A stretch of 64,000 nt of DNA from Nostoc linckia NIES-25 (lineage in GTDB: Bacteria > Cyanobacteriota > Cyanobacteriia > Cyanobacteriales > Nostocaceae): NCBI RefSeq assembly GCF_002368035.1, contig NZ_AP018222.1, positions 434,001 to 498,000 of the forward strand, given 5' to 3'. Below the pieces are notes generated by a model that saw only the letters and a program-made list of their open reading frames with translations, was not told the DNA's origin and did not search any database. The translations under genes and the position numbers were made by a program. Shown piece by piece: positions 8,501 to 15,323 of the stretch (position 1 is its first letter; each line of letters begins with the position of its first letter).

Positions 8501-8921
8501 ATACAAAAGAATTCAAAATTCAGAATTCAACAGTCAGGTTTCAGAAGAATATAAAATTACAACAGATTTTATAGCATTTCTCGATAAGCGTGAAGTACAA
8601 GGTAGGGGCGCAAAGCTTTGCGCCCCTCCAATTTTCTTTCTTTAGCTACCCTGGCAAACTGGTTATGGACAGCTTGTGGTGTCAGAGCTTAGAATTGGTG
8701 GGTCTGCTTCTATTGAGACAGATAATTGATTCAAAACACACTAGACCTCTTGCAAAAAGCACTTTTCCAAGAGGTGGGAAAAGGTTAAAGGGGAAAGCGA
8801 AAATACCAAACCTTTCCCCTTTTCCCCTTCCCCTTTTCCCGACTTCTGCAAGAAGTCTACTGTATAAAGCACGTTGCATCCTATAAATATAATGTCTCTT
8901 TTGATAAGGGGAAATAATTGA
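8501..8921. repeat. Intergenic region with a perfect palindrome and a bounded repeat element
   Basis: No gene is supported here. Positions 8604-8627 form a perfect 24-base palindrome beginning AGGGGCGCAAAG, able to act as a hairpin terminator for the kinase gene. Positions 8742-8859 are an element bounded by TAGACCTCTTGCA and TGCAAGAAGTCTA (one mismatch), with a GGGAAAAGG/CCCTTTTCC hairpin inside. The 98-residue open frame here consists only of this repeat DNA. Confidence 0.6.
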
Positions 8922-9341
8922 TTGGAAACCCTAAATAATGCCACGAATTACAAACAATTAAAGAAGCGAATCATTATTTCTCTAGCTATTATTCTTACTA
9001 TTGGGCTTTTATACAGCCACTATCGCTATTCTATTTGGTGGTTGAATCAAGAGGTAGGAGGAATTTTTTATGAGATATTTTGGTGCTTGTTCGCCTTTCT
9101 ATTTATCACCACTCGTTCTTCAGTTTGGCAAATCCCTTTATGGGTATTGGTAATTACTTGCTTATTAGAATTTCTGCAATTGTGGGATCAACCATTTTTA
9201 AATTGGGTACGTTCATTTTGGTGGGGAAAAATGTTATTTGGTAGCGTCTTCACTTGGGCAGATTTTCCCTATTATTTTATTGGGAGTGGGTTCGGATGGC
9301 TGTGGTTGCGGCTTTGCGTCCGGGGAGTAAAGCTCAAATAA
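8922..9341 (+). CDS. DUF2809-like small membrane protein
   Basis: The protein has 139 residues starting at TTG, with an AAGGGGAAAT ribosome binding site about nine bases upstream. Four hydrophobic segments (about 16-34, 45-62, 68-86, 108-128) and the phrases WIPLWVL, LEFLQLW and WADFPYYFIGSGFGW match the pattern of the DUF2809 integral membrane family, whose function is unknown. It stands alone between a repeat region and a gap before the dioxygenase gene. The family assignment is from recall of the pattern and is moderately sure. Confidence 0.65.
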   Translation: METLNNATNYKQLKKRIIISLAIILTIGLLYSHYRYSIWWLNQEVGGIFYEIFWCLFAFLFITTRSSVWQIPLWVLVITCLLEFLQLWDQPFLNWVRSFWWGKMLFGSVFTWADFPYYFIGSGFGWLWLRLCVRGVKLK

Positions 9342-9504
9342 TTTAGTCTTTTGTCATTTTTCGTCATAACTTGGGTATCCATCGAGATATCTGGCTTTGT
9401 TTGCAAACTGCGATCGCTTGCTTCGCTGTTCCCAACCTTACTATTTTTGGCTGCAACTTAGTATCAGGCTAAATTTTGGGTTATTTTCATAATTTTACAT
9501 TTAA

Positions 9505-9534
9505 TATACGGTAAATCAGTCGAGTTACCGTATA
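9505..9534. promoter_or_regulatory. Palindromic operator upstream of the TauD-family gene
   Basis: Two perfect 10-base arms, TATACGGTAA and TTACCGTATA, are separated by 10 bases, so their centres are 20 bases or about two helical turns apart. The right arm overlaps TATAAT at 9531-9536, a perfect -10 box. A third half site (ATTACCGTA) lies at about 9562-9570. This is the classic layout for a dimeric repressor blocking the promoter of the following dioxygenase gene. The cognate regulator is not in the window. Confidence 0.65.
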
Positions 9535-9633
9535 ATACTTAAAGTTGCGATCGCTTCCTTTGATTACCGTAGATAGCAACCAAAGAAAGCGAACTTTGCG
9601 AAAACTCCTCTATGGATTGAATGGAGAATCTAC

Positions 9634-10602
9634 ATGAGCTACAAGCATATTGAAGTCAAACCAGTAGCTGGTTTCATCGGTGCTGAAATCAGTGGCGTGG
9701 ATCTTTCGCGTCCTCTGCACGACGAAGCAGTCCAAGAAATTCGTCAAACACTATTGAAGTGGAAAGTTGTATTCTTTCGCGGTCAGAACATTGACCATGC
9801 TGCACAAATCGCCTTCACATCTCGTTTTGGTGAAGTAACCTACGCACATCCCCACGAAGATGAGCCTATCGAAGGTTACTCACAAATCCTGCCTATTGAC
9901 CGCAGCCGCTACGAAAAGCGCAACGGTCTACGCCGTTCCAGCTACGAGAGCCGCTGGCACACCGATGTGACAGCAGTTGTCAACCCCCCTGCGGGTTCAA
10001 TTTTGCGTGCGGTTAACGTTCCTAGCATCGGTGGCGACACACAGTGGACTAATTTGGTTGCAGCTTACGAGGGTCTGTCAGCACCCGTGCGAGCGCTTGC
10101 AGATACACTCAAAGCCGAACATCGTTTTAATGCGCGTTTGAATTTGCCTAGCAACAGCAAGATTGCCCAACGCATCGCGTCCAATCCTTTGGTTTCCATC
10201 CATCCAGTGGTTCGGGTTCATCCAGAGACGGGCGAACGTGCATTGTTCGTGAACCCTGGCTTCACCTCGCACATTCTTGACGTGTCACGACAAGAAAGCG
10301 ACTTGCTGCTTGAATTATTCTTCAACCAGATTACCAAGCCCGCCTACACCACCCGCTTCCGCTGGAATAATGGTGATATTGCCTTCTGGGACAACCGCGC
10401 CACCGCCCATTTAGCCCCTCAAGATCTAGATCATATAGAAGTCGAGCGCGTACTCTACCGCACCACCATCACAGGCGACGTTCCAGTTGGGGTTGACGGT
10501 TTCCGCTCCCAAGTGGTAGAAGGTGAAGCTTTCAACAGCGAATTACCAACCGTTTTGAAAAACCAAGCCCAGAAACTCGAAGCCCAACCAGTACTTTCAT
10601 AA
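9634..10602 (+). CDS. TauD/TfdA-family Fe(II)/2-oxoglutarate dioxygenase
   Basis: The protein has 322 residues, slightly longer than TauD. The iron-binding facial triad is visible as His109 and Asp111 in WHTD and His259 in NRATAHLA; Arg272 or Arg276 would hold 2-oxoglutarate. The N-terminal phrase EVKPVAGFIGAEISGVDLSRPL is typical of the taurine/alkylsulfonate subgroup. These enzymes release sulfite or similar groups from sulfonates or related acids. No sulfonate ABC transporter lies nearby, so the substrate is open. The gene is monocistronic, with an operator-like palindrome 100 bases upstream and a terminator downstream. Confidence 0.85.
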   Translation: MSYKHIEVKPVAGFIGAEISGVDLSRPLHDEAVQEIRQTLLKWKVVFFRGQNIDHAAQIAFTSRFGEVTYAHPHEDEPIEGYSQILPIDRSRYEKRNGLRRSSYESRWHTDVTAVVNPPAGSILRAVNVPSIGGDTQWTNLVAAYEGLSAPVRALADTLKAEHRFNARLNLPSNSKIAQRIASNPLVSIHPVVRVHPETGERALFVNPGFTSHILDVSRQESDLLLELFFNQITKPAYTTRFRWNNGDIAFWDNRATAHLAPQDLDHIEVERVLYRTTITGDVPVGVDGFRSQVVEGEAFNSELPTVLKNQAQKLEAQPVLS

Positions 10603-10728
10603 AGTACAACATCAATAGGGTTGCAATTTAAATAATTTACATAGTAGGGTAGCACAGCTAGCTATGCTACCCTACAAAATTCAAGCCCCAGTATAGACAA
10701 ACGGTATGGGGGATAACTTGGAGTCACT

Positions 10729-10760
10729 AAAAAGCGCCCTCCTTTTGGGAGAGCGCTTTT
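10729..10760. terminator. Bidirectional intrinsic terminator between TauD-family gene and psbA
   Basis: AAAAGCGC-c-CTCC, TTTT, GGGAG-a-GCGCTTTT forms a strong stem with a four-base loop. It is flanked by an A-run on the left and a T-run on the right, so it can end transcripts arriving from both convergent genes. Confidence 0.85.
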
Positions 10761-10795
10761 GATTTTATTTAATTTTCAGTTGACTTGGTTAACAA

Positions 10796-11878
10796 TTAAC
10801 CGTTGATGGAAGGAGCGGTTAGAGCAACAGGAGCAACATCAGCAGCAGCCAAGTCTAAGGGGAAGTTGTGAGCGTTACGCTCGTGCATTACTTCCATACC
10901 CAAGTTAGCGCGGTTGATGATGTCAGCCCAGGTATTGATTACGCGACCTTGAGAGTCGATGATGGACTGGTTGAAGTTGAAACCGTTCAAGTTGAAAGCC
11001 ATTGTGCTTACACCCAAAGCGGTAAACCAGATGCCGATTACAGGCCATGCAGCTAAGAAGAAGTGCAAGGAACGGCTGTTGTTGAAGGAAGCGTATTGGA
11101 AAATCAAGCGACCGAAGTAACCGTGAGCAGCGACGATGTTGTAGGTTTCTTCTTCTTGACCGAACTTGTAACCGTAGTTCTGAGATTCGCTTTCGGTTGT
11201 CTCACGAACCAAGGAAGAAGTAACTAGAGAACCGTGCATTGCGGAGAACAAGCTTCCGCCGAATACACCAGCCACACCTAACATGTGGAAGGGGTGCATC
11301 AAAATGTTGTGCTCTGCTTGGAACACAATCATGAAGTTGAAGGTTCCGGAGATACCCAAGGGCATACCGTCAGAGAATGAACCTTGTCCGATGGGGTAGA
11401 TCAAGAATACTGCGGTTGCTGCTGCTACTGGTGCAGAGAACGCTAGGCAGATCCAAGGACGCATTCCCAAGCGGTAAGATAGTTCCCACTCACGACCTAA
11501 GTAGCAGAATACGCCGATTAGGAAGTGGAAAATTACCAACTGGTAAGGGCCGCCGTTGTACAGCCATTCATCTAAGGAAGCTGCTTCCCAAATTGGGTAG
11601 AAGTGCAAACCAATTGCGTTGGAGGAAGGTACTACTGCACCGGAGATGATGTTGTTTCCGTACAGTAAGGAACCTGCTACTGGTTCGCGGATACCATCGA
11701 TGTCTACTGGGGGTGCTGCGATGAAGGCGATTACGAAGCAGGCGGTGGCGGCTAGCAGGGTGGGGATCATTAGTACTCCGAACCAGCCGATGTAGAGGCG
11801 GTTGTTGGTGCTGGTGATCCAGTTTGCAAACCGCTCCCATACGTTGGCGCTCTCGCGACGTTGAATGGTTGCTGTCAT
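10796..11878 (-). CDS. psbA: Photosystem II reaction centre protein D1
   Basis: The protein has 360 residues and is unmistakable. Key residues are all present: Tyr161, His118, Asp170, the C-terminal manganese ligands His332, Glu333, His337, Asp342 and Ala344, and Ser264 in the QB pocket. A 16-residue C-terminal extension after Ala344 would be removed by CtpA. Position 130 is Glu, the mark of the high-light/stress D1 isoform (D1:2) rather than the Gln130 low-light form. Codon use is that of a highly expressed gene. Cyanobacteria normally carry several psbA copies; only this one is in the window. Confidence 0.98.
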   Translation of the reverse strand: MTATIQRRESANVWERFANWITSTNNRLYIGWFGVLMIPTLLAATACFVIAFIAAPPVDIDGIREPVAGSLLYGNNIISGAVVPSSNAIGLHFYPIWEAASLDEWLYNGGPYQLVIFHFLIGVFCYLGREWELSYRLGMRPWICLAFSAPVAAATAVFLIYPIGQGSFSDGMPLGISGTFNFMIVFQAEHNILMHPFHMLGVAGVFGGSLFSAMHGSLVTSSLVRETTESESQNYGYKFGQEEETYNIVAAHGYFGRLIFQYASFNNSRSLHFFLAAWPVIGIWFTALGVSTMAFNLNGFNFNQSIIDSQGRVINTWADIINRANLGMEVMHERNAHNFPLDLAAADVAPVALTAPSING

Positions 11879-11916
11879 TGTTTTATAAATGCGGTTGTTT
11901 TTTTACCGGATGAATT

Positions 11917-11953
11917 AGGCGATTTGTTTTCGCCTGTGAATGTAATTTACATT
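11917..11953 (-). promoter_or_regulatory. psbA promoter/leader elements
   Basis: Read on the minus strand, TTGATT (11973-11968) and TAAATT (11949-11944), 18 bases apart, are a plausible but imperfect -35/-10 pair. The -10 sits inside a perfect palindrome AATGTAA-t-TTACATT (11939-11953). Directly downstream, AGGCGA and TCGCCT (11917-11935, 7-base loop) form a hairpin at the expected 5' end of a roughly 55-base leader. Both could serve light-dependent control. Start of transcription is inferred. Confidence 0.4.
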
Positions 11954-12080
11954 GCTTTACGTAATTTAATCAAGTTTTATTAAGACAGTAAAACTTATGT
12001 TAAGCATAAGCTTTACTTATTTAAAGTTGAGAAAAGGCGATCGCACGCTTGCCATATAGATATGCAGAGAATTGCGGTGA

Positions 12081-12112
12081 AAAAGCCCAGTTTCAAGAGG
12101 GACTGGGCTTTT
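12081..12112 (-). terminator. Intrinsic terminator of hsp20
   Basis: AAAAGCCCAGT and ACTGGGCTTTT form a perfect 11-base stem. On the minus strand it is followed by five T residues, 60 bases behind the hsp20 stop. Confidence 0.85.
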
Positions 12113-12174
12113 AGCTATCTCAATCTATCAAAGGAGGTAAACTAGTGCGATCGCGATCGATCGACCAAAGGTGA

Positions 12175-12612
12175 TTAGAGATTGACCTTGACAACTTTGT
12201 TTTTTTCTTGCTCAGTTTTAGGTAGTGTCAGGTGCAAGATGCCGTCTTTATAATCTGCGGTGACATTGGTGTTTTGGATTCGAGCAGATAAAGGAATTAC
12301 ACGTTGGAATTTACCGTAGTAAAATTCTGTCTTAGTATTACCCTTTTCTTCGGTTTTAGTTTCAGACTTGCGTTCGCCGCTGATGTGAACGGCATCTTCG
12401 GTGACTTGAATATCTAAATCTTTGGCTTCGATTCCTGGCAGTTCTAGCTTCAGATAAATAGCATCATCAGTTTCTTGAAGTTCAGCAGATGGAACTTTGA
12501 TAAAATCTCTATCAAGCAATCCAGATGGTACTCTGGTGTCTTCAAATAAATTATTAATTTGACGTTGTAGAGTGTCGATTTCTCTCCAAGGGTTCCAACG
12601 AACTAATGCCAT
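12175..12612 (-). CDS. hspA: Small heat shock protein, Hsp20 family
   Basis: The protein has 145 residues when started at the ATG at 12612, which is preceded by GAGGAAGAG; an upstream ATG fifteen bases earlier lacks a site. The N-terminus is the cyanobacterial MALVRWNPWREIDTLQRQI. An alpha-crystallin domain spans about 40-140, with ELPGIEAKDLDI, ISGERKSE and the signature GILHLTLPK. These ATP-independent chaperones hold unfolding proteins and protect thylakoid membranes under heat. No complete CIRCE operator is visible upstream. A perfect terminator follows. Confidence 0.95.
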   Translation of the reverse strand: MALVRWNPWREIDTLQRQINNLFEDTRVPSGLLDRDFIKVPSAELQETDDAIYLKLELPGIEAKDLDIQVTEDAVHISGERKSETKTEEKGNTKTEFYYGKFQRVIPLSARIQNTNVTADYKDGILHLTLPKTEQEKNKVVKVNL

Positions 12613-12944
12613 AACTCTTCCTCGCAATTAATTAGTTATTTGTTTAATAAGTTTTGCACTTGTTTTTGTGCTTAATTTCAATATTACGCATGGTTAAAAC
12701 TCCTGTACATTCGGTTATTATCACCATAAAATTGATGATTGCCGCACTACGTTATTGGCAAAGATAAATTACGGCTTACTCTCATTTTTATGTTCGGTAA
12801 ACCGAAATATACGTGAGAATTTAGCAATAAAAGGCAATAAGTAATAGGTAGCAGGCAATAGGCAATAGATTTTTTTGCGAATGATTTAGGTTTGCACAAT
12901 GGAGGTAAAATATCAGTTGAAAGTGACGATAAATGAAGGGGTTT
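12613..12944. other. Divergent intergenic region between hsp20 and the broken Uma2 gene
   Basis: The 332-base gap is AT-rich. It holds the hsp20 leader, an inverted pair GCAC-N8-GTGC about 40 bases upstream of the hsp20 start, and a short array of TAGGTAGCAGGCAATAGGCA-type units near 12838-12868. No gene or clear promoter could be assigned. Confidence 0.4.
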
Positions 12945-13523
12945 ATGACCACAGCAGTCAAGAAACTCACGCTGGAAGAGTATCTTGTTTATGATGATGG
13001 CACAGATGCTCGTTACGAACTTGTAGATGGAGAGTTAGTAGAAATGCCGCCGGAAAGCGATAGAAATAACTTAATCTCTCTCTATTTACTCTCCCAGTTT
13101 CTCAAGTTTGTTCCGATTCAGCTTATCCGGCATAAAGATACAAAACTCGTGGTTATAGGCAACCGGACTCGTGTGCGATTGCCTGACTTGATGATATTAA
13201 CGCAGGAGTTATTAGAGGCGATCGCCGGAGGACGAGCTACAATCACTCCAGATATGCCTTCCCCAACAATGGTAGTTGAGCTTGTCTCTCCAGGAAAAGT
13301 CAATGAGGATAGAGACTAACGCTATAAACGTTCTGAGTATGCAGCGCGAGGTATCGCTGAATACTGGATTGTTGATGCCCAAAAAGCTAGAATTACCCCA
13401 CTGACTCTGGTTGATGGATTGTATGAAGAAAGTGTGTTTCAGGGGACAGACATTATTAAATCGGCTACTTTTCCAATGCTGAATTTGACAGCAATCCAAG
13501 TATTAACGGTAGGACAAGTCTAA
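12945..13523 (+). pseudogene. Uma2 family nuclease (DUF820), interrupted by a nonsense codon
   Basis: The start at 12945 (MTTAVKKLTLEEYL) has AAGGGG just upstream and matches the usual N-terminus. The frame runs with the family motifs RYELVDGELVEMPPES, RLPDLMIL and VVELVSPGK to a TAA at 13317-13319, then continues in the same frame (RYKRSEYAARGIAEYWIVD) to a TAA at 13521. Relatives have Tyr at the stop position, so TAC or TAT to TAA is a single-base change. The first product lacks the conserved residues after the stop, including the Lys/Tyr region of the PD-(D/E)XK core, so function is probably lost unless the stop is read through. Confidence 0.85.
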
Positions 13524-13644
13524 TATTTGATAAGGCAGAATCACAATTGAGAATTTACGAGTAAAAGATGTTTTATAGTGTTTAGTTAGCCGATTGAGCT
13601 TCTGTACTTCACTAATGTGAAATCTACTATGACTACTACATACG

Positions 13645-14253
13645 TCAACCAATGGGACGATTGCCAGGATTGACTGCATGAATATATTCACTACCCGATC
13701 GCGGTCTTCCTCGTTTATAATAAGCCTCTTCTGGTTTACCCCATCCAAGCTGCAAAATTATTTCTAAAAAGTTAGAATTTTCCCACTTCCATAAACTTGC
13801 CCATTCTGTTATTTTAGCAATTCTTTCAACATCAGGTATAGCAATTTGTTGGTGTTGTTTACTATTGTTGAAACTTAAATACAAGTCCATCCCCGTAGTG
13901 ACTTCATACCAAAATTCCAAAATCGAATTTTTAGCGGCTTTTAAAATCTCTAAATCACTGGTAAGCGCTATTAATTCGGTATCTACTTCGGGATAATGCA
14001 AGTATTTACCTTTGACTGTCATTTCCCGCCAGATAATACCTGACACTTTATTTTCTCTTTGGTAATCGTGAATTGCCGCTTTGAAATCTTGATAGGCTGT
14101 GAATTTTTGCAACCCATCAGTTCTGATAAACTGGTCAATTACAGGATTACCAGAAACTTTTACCTCTAATTTCAAACGTTTTCCTTTGAGGCAAGCTTGG
14201 CGTTCATCTGCCAAAATTTGGATTAGTTCTTGAGTGGTGTAAACCTTTGACAT
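13645..14253 (-). CDS. Hypothetical protein, 202 residues
   Basis: I do not recognise the family. The protein is soluble, with a basic N-terminal part (LKGKRLKLEVKVSG), a central region DLEILKAAKNSILEFWYEVTTGMDLYLSF, and a C-terminal part with conserved-looking Trp residues (WASLWKWENSNFLEIILQLGWGKPEEAYY) and a basic end (KRGRPRSG). No signal peptide or membrane helix is visible. Codon use is like that of its neighbours, and the coding potential is supported by length and the lack of a competing frame. It sits alone between the broken Uma2 gene and a repeat-bearing gap. Confidence 0.6.
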   Translation of the reverse strand: MSKVYTTQELIQILADERQACLKGKRLKLEVKVSGNPVIDQFIRTDGLQKFTAYQDFKAAIHDYQRENKVSGIIWREMTVKGKYLHYPEVDTELIALTSDLEILKAAKNSILEFWYEVTTGMDLYLSFNNSKQHQQIAIPDVERIAKITEWASLWKWENSNFLEIILQLGWGKPEEAYYKRGRPRSGSEYIHAVNPGNRPIG

Positions 14254-14539
14254 CAGAATAAACTTTAGTTAGTCATTGGTTATTGAGCATGGGGCAAACA
14301 GGGCATTAGGCATTTGCCATTAGTTATGAACTATAGACTATGAATTAACTTTCTAACGTGTTATACAGAATATTTCAATAAATAGCCGTCATTAACTATG
14401 CAGACAAATCACAAATGAAAAAGAGAATAGGTAAAAAATTGAGTTTAGAACCTTCTGCATCATCTCTCCTGCCTCCTGTCTTCTACTGATTATGCTTTGG
14501 CATAGAAAACAATGCAGTAACAGACAGCACTAAAAATTA
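14254..14539. other. Intergenic region without a gene
   Basis: AT-rich with short degenerate tandem motifs (GGGCATTAGGCATTTGCCATTAG, quoted here in part as GGGCATTAGGCA). It contains the upstream region of the 202-residue gene. No gene or promoter can be supported. Confidence 0.4.
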
Positions 14540-14561
14540 GGGCAGACCAATTGGTCTACCC
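14540..14561 (-). terminator. Intrinsic terminator after the thioredoxin-like gene
   Basis: GGGTAGACCAATTGGTCTGC-CC on the minus strand is a near-perfect palindrome (one mismatch) followed by TAATTTTTAG. It starts six bases past the stop of the gene at 14568. Confidence 0.75.
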
Positions 14562-14567
14562 GATAAG

Positions 14568-15155
14568 TTACTTAGCTAACTCACTACTAAACTCATTGAA
14601 AGCCCGTCGCTTTAGCTGTGCTGTTTCCGTGCGTGGCGATAAATCGAATATTTTGCGAAATTCATCGTCTATATCTTCAAAAGCTACTTGACCCGTTTTA
14701 TTCAGAACTACTTGACCCGATCGATTAAACACTAAAACCTGAGGAACCCTCCCAGAATAGTAATATCCTGGTTCTTTAGAATCGTAGGTTTGTTTGAGCG
14801 GGATGCTATCTACACTAATAGGGATAATCTCTACTACCCGACCATATAATTCCTGTACTCGTGAAATGGAGATGGCATATCTTTTGGAATCGCTGCTGTC
14901 ATCGAGATAAAAGGCCAAAAATACAGGTTTATGTTCTGCTAAAGCTTGTGCCAGTGTCTGTTTGGAGGGAACTAATGAACCGTTACCCGCATAGACCACA
15001 AACATGTTGCCATCATATCTATCATCATTGAGACCAGCATACGCAGGTTGCATACTTATAATGAACAGACAAACAACCAACAACATGCATTTGGACAGCA
15101 ACCTTCGCCAGCCAGTAAGTTTTTTATGTAAAAAAAGAAACTTTGTGCTATTCAT
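14568..15155 (-). CDS. Exported thioredoxin-like protein, probable photosystem I accumulation factor
   Basis: The protein has 195 residues from the ATG at 15155; a TTG one codon earlier is possible. A signal peptide (about 1-40, ending QPAYAG) is followed by the conserved LNDDRYDGN motif and a thioredoxin-like fold (about 70-165: PVFLAFYLDDSSDSKRYA, VEIIPISVDSIP, GRVPQVLVFNRSGQVVL). The CxxC of active thioredoxins is absent. I recall near-identical cyanobacterial proteins annotated as thylakoid membrane photosystem I accumulation factor. The fold and export are seen in the sequence, while the role is from recall. It is monocistronic with a strong terminator. Confidence 0.7.
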   Translation of the reverse strand: MNSTKFLFLHKKLTGWRRLLSKCMLLVVCLFIISMQPAYAGLNDDRYDGNMFVVYAGNGSLVPSKQTLAQALAEHKPVFLAFYLDDSSDSKRYAISISRVQELYGRVVEIIPISVDSIPLKQTYDSKEPGYYYSGRVPQVLVFNRSGQVVLNKTGQVAFEDIDDEFRKIFDLSPRTETAQLKRRAFNEFSSELAK

Positions 15156-15323
15156 CAAAAGAAACCTTGCAAGCTACTACTTGTCGTGAGTTGTGCTGAA
15201 ATCGGCAAACTGGGCTGGATATATAATTACGCCCGCGCACTATTTTTTAAGATAACTCGTATTGATGAATCGAAAGCAAGGCACTATTCCAAACACCGCA
15301 GAATCCGAAGATCTTGCAGTCAA

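Noticed and set aside
8590..8886. 98-residue open frame
   Set aside because: It covers a palindrome and a purine/pyrimidine repeat element and has no coding character.
12640..12680. CIRCE-like operator (GCAC-N8-GTGC) before hsp20
   Set aside because: Only four core bases per arm match and the spacing differs from the CIRCE consensus TTAGCACTC-N9-GAGTGCTAA.
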